From the NCBI RefSeq assembly GCF_034008315.1, contig NZ_CP125377.1:4772501-4836500 (forward strand): 64,000 nt of DNA. The letters are read 5' to 3'. Every line of letters begins with the position of its first letter. Positions within the stretch are counted from its first letter, which is position 1. A program made the translations under genes and the position numbers. The notes beneath the pieces were generated by a model that did no database searches, was not told the origin of the DNA, and was given only the letters and a program-made list of their open reading frames with translations. The DNA comes from Pseudomonas sp. P8_241. GTDB taxonomy: Bacteria; Pseudomonadota; Gammaproteobacteria; Pseudomonadales; Pseudomonadaceae. Below, piece after piece: positions 16,875-24,639 of this stretch.

Positions 16875-19145
16875 TCAACGTGCCATGATTTTCCAGGCGC
16901 GGTGGATTTTGGGGTTGCGCGCAAAATCCGGATCGATGGTCTGAGCGGTGATCTCCTCGATTGCGTAACGCTCGCTGAGGTTCGGCTCCAGTTCGAACTT
17001 GCGGAAGTTGTTGGAGAAATACAACACGCCACCCGGTGCCAGGCGCGCCATGGCCAGATCGATCAACTGCACCTGGTCACGCTGTACATCAAAGATGCCT
17101 TCCATGCGCTTGGAGTTGGAGAACGTCGGCGGATCAATGAAGATCAGGTCGTATTCATCACGGCTGGCATCAAGCCAGGCCATCACATCACCCTGTTCCA
17201 GACGGTTCTTGTCGGAAAAACCGTTCAGCGCCAGGTTGCGACGTGCCCAGTCCAGGTAGGTTTTCGACAGATCGACACTGGTGGTGCTGCGTGCACCGCC
17301 CTTGGCCGCGTGCACACTGGCAGTTGCGGTGTAGCAATACAGATTGAGGAAGCGTTTGCCGGCCGCCTCTTTCTGGATACGCATGCGCATCGGCCGATGA
17401 TCGAGGAACAGACCGGTGTCGAGGTAATCGGTGAGGTTCACCAGCAGCTTGATCCCGCCTTCATTGACCTCGACGAACTTGCCCTGTGCCGCCTGGCGCT
17501 CATATTGCTTGGTGCCGCTCTGACGCTCACGGCGCTTGACCACCACGCGACTCTTGTCGATGTTCAATGCCTGAGGAATCGCCGCCAGGGCATCGAACAT
17601 GCGCGCCGAGGCTTTTTCCGGATCGATGGATTTCGGCGCAGCGTACTCCTGGACGTGGACCCAATCGTGATACAGGTCGATGGCCATGGAGTATTCCGGC
17701 ATGTCGGCATCGTAGACACGATAGCAGTCGATGCCTTCACGCTTGACCCACTTGCCCAGTGCCTTGAGGTTTTTTTGCAGGCGGTTGGCAAACATTTGCC
17801 CGCCTTCACTCAGGCGCGGCTGCTCGATCACCGGAGCCGGGGCTGGAGCCGGTTTGATCGGGTTGCCGTTTTTGTTGTACTGGCGCTCTTGCGGTTCGCT
17901 CGGTGCCTCATCGTAGGCGGCCTGCTCACGCTCGGCCTGACGCTGCTCCGGGGTGCGACGCTCGCCAGTGACGAACTGATCCGGCAACACTTTGATCAGC
18001 AACAGCTTGCACGGCAACGCGCCGTTCCAGAACGAATACTGCTTGTGGCTGCGGATGCCCATGCGCTTGCCCAGGTCCGGCGCGCCGGTGAACACCGCCG
18101 CCTCCCAGTTCAGGCAGGCCTGACGCAGGCGCTCGCCGAGGTTCTGGTAGAGGTAGAGCAGGCTCGCCTCATCGCCCAGACGCTCGCCGTAGGGAGGGTT
18201 GCAGATCACCAGGCCTTTCTGGTTCTGGTCCGGGCGCGGCTCGAAGGTCGCGACTTCGCCCTGGTAGATCTTGATCCACTCGCTCAGACCGGCACGCTCG
18301 ACGTTGTTGCGGCCTGGTTGAATCAGGCGCGGATCGGCTTCGTAACCGCGAATCCACAGCGGGGGCTTGGCCAGACCGGCAGCAGCGCGCTCGCAAGCTT
18401 CTTCATGCAGTTTCTTCCACAGGGCCGGCACATGTCCGAGCCAGGCGCTGAAGCCCCATTGCTCGCGACGCAGGTTCGGCGCGATGTCGGCAGCGATCAT
18501 CGCTGCTTCTACCAGGAACGTACCAACACCGCACATCGGGTCGGCCAGTGCGCCGCCTTCGGCCGCGATACGGGGCCAGCCGGAACGGATCAGGATCGCT
18601 GCCGCGAGGTTTTCCTTCAACGGTGCCGCGCCTTGCTGCAAGCGATAACCACGCTGGTGCAAGCTGTGACCGGACAGGTCGAGAGAGAGAATGGCTTCGC
18701 CGCGATCCAGACGCAGGTGAATGCGCAGGTCAGGGTTGAGCTTGTCGATGGATGGACGGTCACCCTGCGGAGTGCGCAGCTTGTCGACGATAGCGTCCTT
18801 GACCTTCAACGCACCGAAGTGGGTGTTGTCGATACCGGAGCCGTGGCCGCTGAACTCGACGGCGAGAGTGCCGTCATTGAGCATGTGGTCTTGCCACTCG
18901 ATATCCAGTACGCCGTGATAGAGGTCTTCGGCGTCCTTCATCGGGAAACGCTTGAGCACCAGCAGTACCCGGTTGGCCAGACGCGACCACAGGCACAGGC
19001 GATACGCGGTTTCCATGGTGGCCATGCCACGCACGGCAGAGGTGTGCTCACGCGCCTCCTCAAGGCCAAGCCCGACGGCTTCCTCGATGAGCAGGCCTTC
19101 AAGGCCTTTGGGGCAAGTGAGGAAGAGTTCGAAACGATCGGACAT
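16875..19145 (-). CDS. rlmL: 23S rRNA (guanine2445-N2)/(guanine2069-N7) dual methyltransferase RlmKL
   Basis: RlmKL methylates G2445 (N-terminal half) and G2069 (C-terminal half) of 23S rRNA. The 756-residue protein starts MSDRFELFLTCPKGLE at an ATG at 19145. A THUMP domain is about residues 45-160. The first methyltransferase has DPMCGVGTFLVEAA and the catalytic NPPYGERLG motif (near 315). The second has the SAM loop NLYCYTATASVHAAKGGA and DPPTFSNSKRM near 690. A Pro/Glu/Gln-rich linker (about 400-450) separates them and partly explains its length over E. coli RlmKL (702). No partner genes are nearby. Confidence 0.95.
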   Translation of the reverse strand: MSDRFELFLTCPKGLEGLLIEEAVGLGLEEAREHTSAVRGMATMETAYRLCLWSRLANRVLLVLKRFPMKDAEDLYHGVLDIEWQDHMLNDGTLAVEFSGHGSGIDNTHFGALKVKDAIVDKLRTPQGDRPSIDKLNPDLRIHLRLDRGEAILSLDLSGHSLHQRGYRLQQGAAPLKENLAAAILIRSGWPRIAAEGGALADPMCGVGTFLVEAAMIAADIAPNLRREQWGFSAWLGHVPALWKKLHEEACERAAAGLAKPPLWIRGYEADPRLIQPGRNNVERAGLSEWIKIYQGEVATFEPRPDQNQKGLVICNPPYGERLGDEASLLYLYQNLGERLRQACLNWEAAVFTGAPDLGKRMGIRSHKQYSFWNGALPCKLLLIKVLPDQFVTGERRTPEQRQAEREQAAYDEAPSEPQERQYNKNGNPIKPAPAPAPVIEQPRLSEGGQMFANRLQKNLKALGKWVKREGIDCYRVYDADMPEYSMAIDLYHDWVHVQEYAAPKSIDPEKASARMFDALAAIPQALNIDKSRVVVKRRERQSGTKQYERQAAQGKFVEVNEGGIKLLVNLTDYLDTGLFLDHRPMRMRIQKEAAGKRFLNLYCYTATASVHAAKGGARSTTSVDLSKTYLDWARRNLALNGFSDKNRLEQGDVMAWLDASRDEYDLIFIDPPTFSNSKRMEGIFDVQRDQVQLIDLAMARLAPGGVLYFSNNFRKFELEPNLSERYAIEEITAQTIDPDFARNPKIHRAWKIMAR

Positions 19146-19436
19146 GGGAATTCCAGAACCTTTAGCGAAGTGACCGGGCAACGCATTGCCGGTCCGGTTT
19201 TCAATCAGGCGCTTTTCTCGAAGAGCGCCCGCGTGGCACGAAGGTGTGCCGTTCCACCCCTGCTGCTCGGGTCAAATGAGCTTAGATGCAAAGGCAGATA
19301 AAAAAGTTGATGCAACAAAATGACATAAGTCGACCCTTCGTCGAATAGTGCATCCCGGCAACGGGAGCCATTCTCACCAAAGGATTAACCCGATCTTCCA
19401 ACGCAGGGCCGATCATACCGGGGTTTGGTCAATAAA

Positions 19437-19469
19437 TATGGCACAAACATCGTGTTACTTAGTGCCATA
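19437..19469. other. Dyad TATGGCAC-N17-GTGCCATA in the long rmf upstream region
   Basis: Perfect 8-base arms lie 206 bases before the rmf start, within the 529-base gap between rlmKL and rmf. A second dyad, TTGGCGCCGCAATGACGCCAA, is at 19543-19563. Neither matches a known operator that I recognise. The rest of 19146-19674 shows no gene. rmf is tightly growth-phase controlled in other bacteria, so regulatory content is plausible. Confidence 0.35.
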
Positions 19470-19674
19470 GCACATTAACGGTTACGTCCTTATGACAAAA
19501 CGATCATTCCCTCGATGTGACGCATTGGTTAGAACTCAACACAGGTTGGCGCCGCAATGACGCCAACACCTTGGCTCGTCACGCCGGCAACGAGCCCCAA
19601 CGGCAGAGTTTTTCTGCCTGACCTCGATAGAGGTCGACGCGATACATACAGTCAACAAGTGAGGGCAACACCCT

Positions 19675-19890
19675 ATGAGAAGACTTAAGCGTGATCCGTT
19701 GGAAAGAGCATTTTTGCGCGGATATCAATATGGCGTTGGTGGCAAATCCCGTGAGCTTTGCCCATTTACTCTACCGTCGGTACGTCAAGCCTGGATTAAC
19801 GGCTGGCGAGAAGGACGCGGCGACAACTGGGACGGTATGACCGGCACTGCGGGAATCCACAGACTCAACGAACTTCACGCCGTCGGCTAA
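19675..19890 (+). CDS. rmf: Ribosome modulation factor
   Basis: RMF joins 70S ribosomes into inactive 100S dimers during stationary phase or stress. The 71-residue basic protein opens MRRLKRDPLERAFLRGYQYGV and contains QAWINGWREGRGDNWDG, both hallmarks of the family. The start has a GTGAGGGCAAC ribosome-binding region. It is monocistronic, with a long upstream region and a strong terminator downstream. Confidence 0.96.
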   Translation: MRRLKRDPLERAFLRGYQYGVGGKSRELCPFTLPSVRQAWINGWREGRGDNWDGMTGTAGIHRLNELHAVG

Positions 19891-19974
19891 TTACAGGGCA
19901 CACACTCCGACACGACAATCTGATTTGTACTGAATTAACCACGCACGTCCCATCCGGACGGCGGGCTCCGGCCC

Positions 19975-20003
19975 AAGGGCTCCTTTAAAGGAGCCCTTTT
20001 TAT
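19975..20003 (+). terminator. Intrinsic terminator of rmf
   Basis: AAGGGCTCCTTT and its exact complement form a 12-base-pair stem with essentially no loop, ending in TTTTTATAT, 84 bases after the rmf stop. Confidence 0.9.
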
Positions 20004-20025
20004 ATCTGCCAGAAACTCAATCCCC

Positions 20026-20100
20026 CTGTAGGAGCTGCCGAAGGCTGCGATCTTTTGATTTTTTCAAAGTCAAAAGATCGCAGCCTTCGACAGCGCCTAC
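20026..20100. repeat. REP-like inverted pair (GATCGCAGCCT type, outward orientation)
   Basis: CTGTAGGAGCTGCCGAAGGC...GATCTTTTG faces CAAAAGATCGCAGCCTTCGA...CGCCTAC. The order of core and tail is reversed relative to the copy at 14281-14356. It lies between the rmf terminator and the pyrD stop. Confidence 0.85.
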
Positions 20101-20106
20101 CTGGGA

Positions 20107-21126
20107 TCAGCGCAAGGCAGCGATAGCGTCGACAGACTCACGAATCAACGCAGGGCCTTTGTAGATGAAGCCCGAATAGATTTGCACCAGGCTCGCACCA
20201 GCAGTGATTTTCTCTGCCGCATGCTTGCCTTCGGTGATGCCGCCCGCCGCGATGATCGGCAAGCGACCGCCCAGCTCCGCCGCCAGCACTCTCACCGTGT
20301 GGGTGCTCTTGTCGCGAACCGGTGCACCGGACAACCCCCCCGCCTCGTCACCGTGTTCCATGCCTTCGACACCCACGCGGCTCAGGGTGGTATTGGTGGC
20401 GATGACTGCGTCCATGCCGGTTTCGATCAGCGCTTGTGCGACCTGTGCGGTTTCTTCGTCGGTCATGTCCGGTGCGATCTTGATCGCCAGCGGAACATGC
20501 TTGCCGTGACGCAGCGCCAGCTCCGCCCGACGCTCGGCCAGATCGGCCAGCAATTGCTTGAGCGAGTCGCCGAATTGCAGGCTGCGCAGGCCCGGGGTGT
20601 TCGGCGAACTGACGTTGACCGTCACATAGCTGGCGTGGGCGTAAACCTTGTCCAGGCAGTTCAGGTAGTCATCGACCGCACGCTCGACCGGTGTATCGAA
20701 ATTCTTGCCGATGTTGATGCCCAGCACGCCCTTGTACTTGGCCGCAGCCACGCGAGCCAACAGGTGATCGACGCCGAGATTGTTGAACCCCATGCGATTG
20801 ATGATCCCCTCGGCTTCGGGCAGGCGGAACAGGCGCGGCTTAGGGTTGCCTGGTTGCGGGCGCGGGGTGATGGTGCCGATTTCGACGAAACCGAAACCCA
20901 GCTGCGCAAAGCCATCGATGGCCGCGCCATTCTTGTCCAGACCGGCCGCCAGGCCTACCGGGTTCGGGAAATCCAGACCCATGACATTCACCGGCACTTT
21001 CGCCGGCGCCTTGCATAGCAAACCGTTGAGCCCCAGACGTCCACCCGCGCCGATCAGGTCCAGGGACAGATCATGGGAGGTTTCCGGAGAAAGTTTGAAC
21101 AACAGCTGACGGGCCAGGGTGTACAT
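20107..21126 (-). CDS. pyrD: Dihydroorotate dehydrogenase (quinone), class 2
   Basis: PyrD oxidises dihydroorotate to orotate in pyrimidine synthesis and passes electrons to the quinone pool at the inner membrane. The 339-residue protein has the N-terminal membrane-associating helices of class 2 enzymes ([19 protein letters not shown]), an FMN-binding TIM barrel with LAAGLDKNG, and [14 protein letters not shown] containing the catalytic serine region. IAAGGITEG and SLVQIYSGF bind phosphate of FMN. It is divergent from nasS. Confidence 0.97.
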   Translation of the reverse strand: MYTLARQLLFKLSPETSHDLSLDLIGAGGRLGLNGLLCKAPAKVPVNVMGLDFPNPVGLAAGLDKNGAAIDGFAQLGFGFVEIGTITPRPQPGNPKPRLFRLPEAEGIINRMGFNNLGVDHLLARVAAAKYKGVLGINIGKNFDTPVERAVDDYLNCLDKVYAHASYVTVNVSSPNTPGLRSLQFGDSLKQLLADLAERRAELALRHGKHVPLAIKIAPDMTDEETAQVAQALIETGMDAVIATNTTLSRVGVEGMEHGDEAGGLSGAPVRDKSTHTVRVLAAELGGRLPIIAAGGITEGKHAAEKITAGASLVQIYSGFIYKGPALIRESVDAIAALR

Positions 21127-21219
21127 GGGCGGGTTTGACTCGAATGGCGGCGAAATGGAAGGCGATTATAGCCGCGCATGCGGGTCGCAAGCGAGGCGCG
21201 CAATAAAATCAGCAGGGGA

Positions 21220-21235
21220 TGGCATATGCCTTGCA
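21220..21235 (+). promoter_or_regulatory. Putative sigma-54 (-24/-12) promoter of nasST
   Basis: TGGCATATGCCTTGCA has the required GG-N10-GC arrangement and fits the consensus TGGCAC-N5-TTGC. A start about 12 bases after the GC would fall near 21247, just before the first RNA hairpin. Nitrogen control through NtrC would be expected for such a promoter; I do not recognise a clear NtrC site. Confidence 0.65.
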
Positions 21236-21253
21236 CCCGTTCACGCATCAGCG

Positions 21254-21296
21254 CGCAGGCCAACGGCGGAATGCGGGCAAGGACAACGGCGTCGTT
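21254..21296 (+). promoter_or_regulatory. Two-hairpin ANTAR-type RNA motif in the nasST leader
   Basis: Hairpin P1 (21254-21275) has stem CGCAGGCC/GGAATGCG with a tandem G-A mismatch and hexaloop AACGGC. Hairpin P2 (21279-21296) has a closing GAC/GTC stem, one G-G mismatch, two A-T pairs and the same hexaloop AACGGC. Both loops have A at position 1 and G at position 4, the signature bound by ANTAR domains. The 3' arm of P2 overlaps the 5' arm of the terminator at 21290, so the two structures exclude each other. NasT, encoded downstream, is the obvious ligand. Confidence 0.6.
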
Positions 21297-21338
21297 ACCC
21301 GGCCTTAACTACAAGCGCCGGGGAGCGACGTTTTTTTT
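21290..21338 (+). terminator. Leader (attenuator) terminator before nasS
   Basis: CGTCG-TTA-CCCGGC pairs with GCCGGG-GAG-CGACG around a 13-base loop, followed at once by T8 (21331-21338). It lies between the promoter and the nasS ribosome-binding site (gaagg, 21339-21343), so it must be overcome for nasS expression. Confidence 0.75.
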
Positions 21339-21353
21339 GAAGGTGCGAAATCG

Positions 21354-22565
21354 ATGAACGAACCATCAGCCGACCCTCTGGCCTGGGTCAATGGCAGCGA
21401 CGCCCCGGAAAAGACCGAGATCAACCTCGGCTTCATGGCCCTCAGCGATTGTGCCTCGGTCGTGGTTGCCGCCACCCAGGGCTTTGCCCAACCTTACGGA
21501 CTGACGCTGAACCTGAAACGCCAGCCGTCCTGGGCGAGCCTGCGGGACAAACTGGTCAGTGGCGAACTGGATGCCGCCCACAGTCTGTACGGATTGATAT
21601 ACGCCGTGCACCTGGGCATCGGTGGCGTCGCAGCGACCGACATGGCGGTGCTGATGGGCCTGAACCAGAACGGTCAGAGCATCAACCTTTCCCACGGCTT
21701 GCAGGCGTTGGGCGTGACCGGTCCTGAGGCACTGGAACAGCACGTGCACCAAACTCGCCCAAAACTCACCTTCGCCCAGACGTTTCCCACCGGCACCCAT
21801 GCCATGTGGTTGTATTACTGGCTCGCCAGCCAAGGGATACATCCATTGCAGGACGTCGATAGCGTGGTGGTGCCACCGCCGCAAATGGTCGCCCACCTGC
21901 AAGCGGGCCGCATTGATGGTTTCTGCGTCGGCGAACCCTGGTCCGCCGCCGCCGTTCAACAGGGTTTTGGCTTTACCTTGGCGACGACACAGACCATTTG
22001 GCCCGACCACCCGGAAAAGGTCCTGGGCTGTACCCGCGCGTTTGTCGAGCAATACCCCAACACCGCCCGCGCACTGGTGATGGCGATTCTGCAGGCCAGC
22101 CGCTTTATCGAAGACAGCGCCGAGAACCGTCGTGGTACCGCGCAGTTGTTAAGCGCACCGCAGTACCTCGACACTCCGGTGGACTGTATCGAACCGCGCT
22201 TGCTCGGCGACTACGCCGACGGATTGGGTCATCAATGGCAGGACCCGCACCCGCTGCGTTTCCATGGCAAAGGAACGGTCAATCTGCCCTACCTGTCCGA
22301 CGGCATGTGGTTCATGACCCAGTTCCGCCGCTGGGGTTTGTTGCGCGACGATCCGGACTACCTCGCGGTGGCCCGTCAAGTTCAGCAACTGGACCTGTAC
22401 CGGGATTCCGCCAGCGCGGTCGGTGTGAATTGCCTGGACAAGGAAATGCGCAGCAGCCAGTTGATCGATGGAAAGGTCTGGGATGGTTCAGACCCGGCCG
22501 GTTATGCCCGCAGCTTCAAACTGCACGCCATGAGCGACCACTCGCCCCTTCTCGCCAGCCGCTGA
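21354..22565 (+). CDS. nasS: Nitrate/nitrite sensor NasS (cytoplasmic NrtA-like binding protein)
   Basis: NasS resembles the periplasmic nitrate-binding protein NrtA but lacks a signal peptide, as here: the 403-residue protein opens MNEPSADPLAWVNGSDAPEK. In Azotobacter and Paracoccus, NasS binds NasT and holds it inactive until nitrate or nitrite binds. The NrtA-type fold is seen in INLGFMALSDCASVVVAATQGFA, GRIDGFCVGEPW and SDGMWFMTQFRRWG. It precedes nasT by 15 bases. Its own leader carries a terminator and an ANTAR motif, implying control by the NasT it sequesters. Confidence 0.93.
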   Translation: MNEPSADPLAWVNGSDAPEKTEINLGFMALSDCASVVVAATQGFAQPYGLTLNLKRQPSWASLRDKLVSGELDAAHSLYGLIYAVHLGIGGVAATDMAVLMGLNQNGQSINLSHGLQALGVTGPEALEQHVHQTRPKLTFAQTFPTGTHAMWLYYWLASQGIHPLQDVDSVVVPPPQMVAHLQAGRIDGFCVGEPWSAAAVQQGFGFTLATTQTIWPDHPEKVLGCTRAFVEQYPNTARALVMAILQASRFIEDSAENRRGTAQLLSAPQYLDTPVDCIEPRLLGDYADGLGHQWQDPHPLRFHGKGTVNLPYLSDGMWFMTQFRRWGLLRDDPDYLAVARQVQQLDLYRDSASAVGVNCLDKEMRSSQLIDGKVWDGSDPAGYARSFKLHAMSDHSPLLASR

Positions 22566-22580
22566 CAGGAGACTGCAAAC

Positions 22581-23156
22581 ATGTTGCGAATCCTGCTGAT
22601 CAATGACACCGCGAAGAAAGTCGGGCGCCTGAAGGCCGCCTTGATCGAGGCCGGGTTCGAAGTGATCGACGAGTCCGGTCTGACCATCGACCTGCCAGAA
22701 CGCGTCGAAACAGTGCGTCCGGACGTGATTCTGATCGATACCGAGTCACCGAGCCGCGATGTGATGGAGCAAGTGGTGCTGGTCAGCCGCGACCAGCCAC
22801 GACCGATCGTAATGTTCACCGACGAGCACGACCCTGGCGTGATGCGCCAGGCGATCAAGTCCGGCGTCAGCGCCTACATCGTCGAAGGCATTCATGCACA
22901 ACGCTTGCAGCCGATTCTAGACGTTGCCATGGCGCGTTTTGAGAGCGATCAGGCCCTGCGCGCGCAATTGCATGCCCGCGACCAGCAACTGGCCGAGCGT
23001 AAGCGCATCGAGCTGGCCAAGGGACTGTTGATGAAGATGAAAGACTGCAACGAGGAAGAGGCCTACACCCTGATGCGCCGTCAGGCCATGAGCCGTCAGC
23101 AGAAGCTGATTCAGGTGGCGGAGCAGATTATTGCGATGAGTGAGTTGTTGGGTTGA
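22581..23156 (+). CDS. nasT: ANTAR-domain antitermination regulator NasT
   Basis: NasT binds leader RNA hairpins to prevent formation of a terminator upstream of nitrate-assimilation genes. The 191-residue protein has an N-terminal receiver-like domain (about 1-120; ILIDTESP carries the conserved Asp position, though NasT is controlled by NasS binding rather than known phosphorylation). A coiled-coil linker and a C-terminal ANTAR domain (about 130-188; ERKRIELAKGLLM and EEEAYTLMRRQAM) follow. The ribosome-binding site is in acaggagactg. Two candidate RNA targets are in this window, before nasS and before the transporter gene. Confidence 0.95.
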   Translation: MLRILLINDTAKKVGRLKAALIEAGFEVIDESGLTIDLPERVETVRPDVILIDTESPSRDVMEQVVLVSRDQPRPIVMFTDEHDPGVMRQAIKSGVSAYIVEGIHAQRLQPILDVAMARFESDQALRAQLHARDQQLAERKRIELAKGLLMKMKDCNEEEAYTLMRRQAMSRQQKLIQVAEQIIAMSELLG

Positions 23157-23160
23157 CCCA

Positions 23161-23237
23161 AAAAGATTGCAGCTTCGGCAGCTCCTGCAATTGGTATGCG
23201 CACGCCCTGTAGGAGCTGCCGAAGGCTGCAATTTTTC
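23161..23237. repeat. REP-like inverted pair after nasT
   Basis: AAAAAGATTGCAGCTTCGGC and GCCGAAGGCTGCAATTTTT are opposed around CTCCTGCA/TGTAGGAG. It has A/T runs at its ends, so may terminate nasST before the transporter promoter. Confidence 0.85.
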
Positions 23238-23241
23238 CCCC

Positions 23242-23269
23242 TGTGCCACAAAAATCGGCATGTGGCACA
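23242..23269. promoter_or_regulatory. Dyad TGTGCCACA-N10-TGTGGCACA overlapping the nasA promoter
   Basis: Perfect 9-base arms with a 10-base spacer; the right arm includes the -24 TGGCAC of the putative sigma-54 promoter. It could be an operator or a second, opposed -24 element. I cannot assign a protein. Confidence 0.5.
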
Positions 23270-23278
23270 AATCTGGCT
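23263..23278 (+). promoter_or_regulatory. Putative sigma-54 (-24/-12) promoter of the nitrate transporter gene
   Basis: TGGCACAAATCTGGCT has the GG-N10-GC spacing and a perfect -24 half; the -12 half is TGGCT rather than TTGCW. The start would fall near 23289, just before the RNA motif at 23293, the same geometry as at nasST. Confidence 0.6.
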
Positions 23279-23292
23279 AAGTAATCACCACA

Positions 23293-23333
23293 GGTAACCA
23301 ACGGCGGTTGCCCAATCTACGACAAAGACGTCG
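23293..23333 (+). promoter_or_regulatory. Two-hairpin ANTAR RNA motif (NasT target) in the nitrate transporter leader
   Basis: P1 (23293-23312) is a 7-base-pair stem GGTAACC/GGTTGCC with hexaloop AACGGC. P2 (23320-23333) is CGAC/GTCG with hexaloop AAAGAC. Both loops have A at position 1 and G at position 4, as required for ANTAR recognition. P2's 3' arm (23330-23333) is also the 5' arm of the following terminator, so NasT-stabilised P2 would prevent termination. Confidence 0.8.
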
Positions 23334-23378
23334 CTCACCTCGTTTGCCTCTAGGCGAATCAGGTGGCGGCGTTTTTTT
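23329..23378 (+). terminator. Leader terminator before the nitrate transporter gene
   Basis: CGTCGC/GCGGCG, CACCT/AGGTG and GTTTGCC/GGCGAAT stack into a long hairpin with a TCTA loop, followed by T7. It lies 43 bases before the transporter start and overlaps the ANTAR motif. Confidence 0.88.
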
Positions 23379-23420
23379 GTTTTGGCTCCCGTTCGAGACT
23401 CCTATCAGTTGAGGTGCGCG

Positions 23421-24632
23421 ATGAATTCAAGCTTTTGGAAATCCGGCCATACCCCGACCCTGTTCGCGGCCTTTCTCTATTTCGACCTGAGTTTCATGGT
23501 CTGGTACCTGCTAGGTCCCTTGGCCGTGCAGATCGCCGCCGATTTGCAACTGACCACCCAACAACGCGGGCTGGTGGTAGCCACGCCGATCCTGGCCGGC
23601 GCCGTGCTGCGCTTTGGCATGGGCATGCTGGCTGACCGACTGTCACCAAAAACCGCCGGCCTGATTGGCCAGGTCATCGTCATCTGCGCACTGTTCGGCG
23701 CCTGGAAGCTTGGCATCCACAGCTACGAGCAAGCCCTGGTGCTGGGGCTGTTCCTCGGCATGGCGGGCGCGTCGTTCGCCGTGGCCCTGCCACTGGCATC
23801 GCAGTGGTATCCGCCGCAGCATCAAGGCAAAGCGATGGGCATTGCCGGTGCCGGCAACTCGGGCACCGTGCTCGCCGCGCTGATTGCCCCAGTGCTGGCA
23901 GCCGCATTCGGTTGGAGCAACGTGTTCGGTTTCGCGGTGATCCCGCTGATTCTCACCCTGATTGTGTTTGCCTTGCTCGCCAAAAATGCGCCAGAACGGC
24001 CGAAAGCCAAGTCGATGGCTGACTATTTCAAAGCCTTGGGAGACCGGGATAGCTGGTGGTTCATGTTCTTCTACAGCGTGACCTTTGGCGGCTTTATCGG
24101 CCTTGCCAGCGCCCTGCCCGGTTACTTCAACGACCAATACGGCTTGAGCCCGGTCACCGCTGGTTACTACACCGCTGCCTGCGTGTTCGGTGGCAGCCTG
24201 ATGCGTCCGTTGGGAGGCGCTCTGGCAGACCGGTTCGGTGGCATTCGCACCTTGCTCGCGATGTATACCGTGGCAGCGATCTGCATCGCCGCCGTCGGAT
24301 TCAACCTGCCAAGTTCCTACGCGGCGCTGGCACTTTTCGTCTGCACCATGCTCGGTTTGGGGGCAGGCAACGGGGCGGTGTTCCAACTGGTGCCACAGCG
24401 CTTCCGTCGCGAAATCGGCGTGATGACCGGCCTGATCGGCATGGCCGGCGGCATCGGCGGCTTTGCATTGGCGGCAGGCATGGGCGCCATCAAACAAAGT
24501 ACCGGCAGCTATCAGATGGCGCTGTGGTTGTTCGCCAGCCTCGGCGTCCTCGCCTGGTTTGGCCTGCACGGCGTGAAGCGACGCTGGAGAACCACTTGGG
24601 GTTCGGCAGCCGTCACCGCAGCTCGGGTCTGA
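23421..24632 (+). CDS. nasA: NarK/NasA-type nitrate transporter (MFS)
   Basis: A 403-residue major facilitator protein of the nitrate/nitrite porter family, predicted to import nitrate for assimilation. It has 12 likely membrane segments. Nitrate-porter signatures include GNSGTVLAALIAP (near residue 150) and GLGAGNGAVFQLVPQRF (near 315), both glycine-rich nitrate-binding motifs. The ATG at 23421 has gaggt 6 bases upstream. Expression is predicted to depend on NasT antitermination. It is followed after 7 bases by the phosphatase-kinase gene. Confidence 0.92.
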   Translation: MNSSFWKSGHTPTLFAAFLYFDLSFMVWYLLGPLAVQIAADLQLTTQQRGLVVATPILAGAVLRFGMGMLADRLSPKTAGLIGQVIVICALFGAWKLGIHSYEQALVLGLFLGMAGASFAVALPLASQWYPPQHQGKAMGIAGAGNSGTVLAALIAPVLAAAFGWSNVFGFAVIPLILTLIVFALLAKNAPERPKAKSMADYFKALGDRDSWWFMFFYSVTFGGFIGLASALPGYFNDQYGLSPVTAGYYTAACVFGGSLMRPLGGALADRFGGIRTLLAMYTVAAICIAAVGFNLPSSYAALALFVCTMLGLGAGNGAVFQLVPQRFRREIGVMTGLIGMAGGIGGFALAAGMGAIKQSTGSYQMALWLFASLGVLAWFGLHGVKRRWRTTWGSAAVTAARV

Positions 24633-24639
24633 GTCACTC

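Noticed and set aside
16902..19301. Open frame of 799 codons opposite rlmKL
   Set aside because: Antisense shadow; rlmKL carries both methyltransferase signatures.
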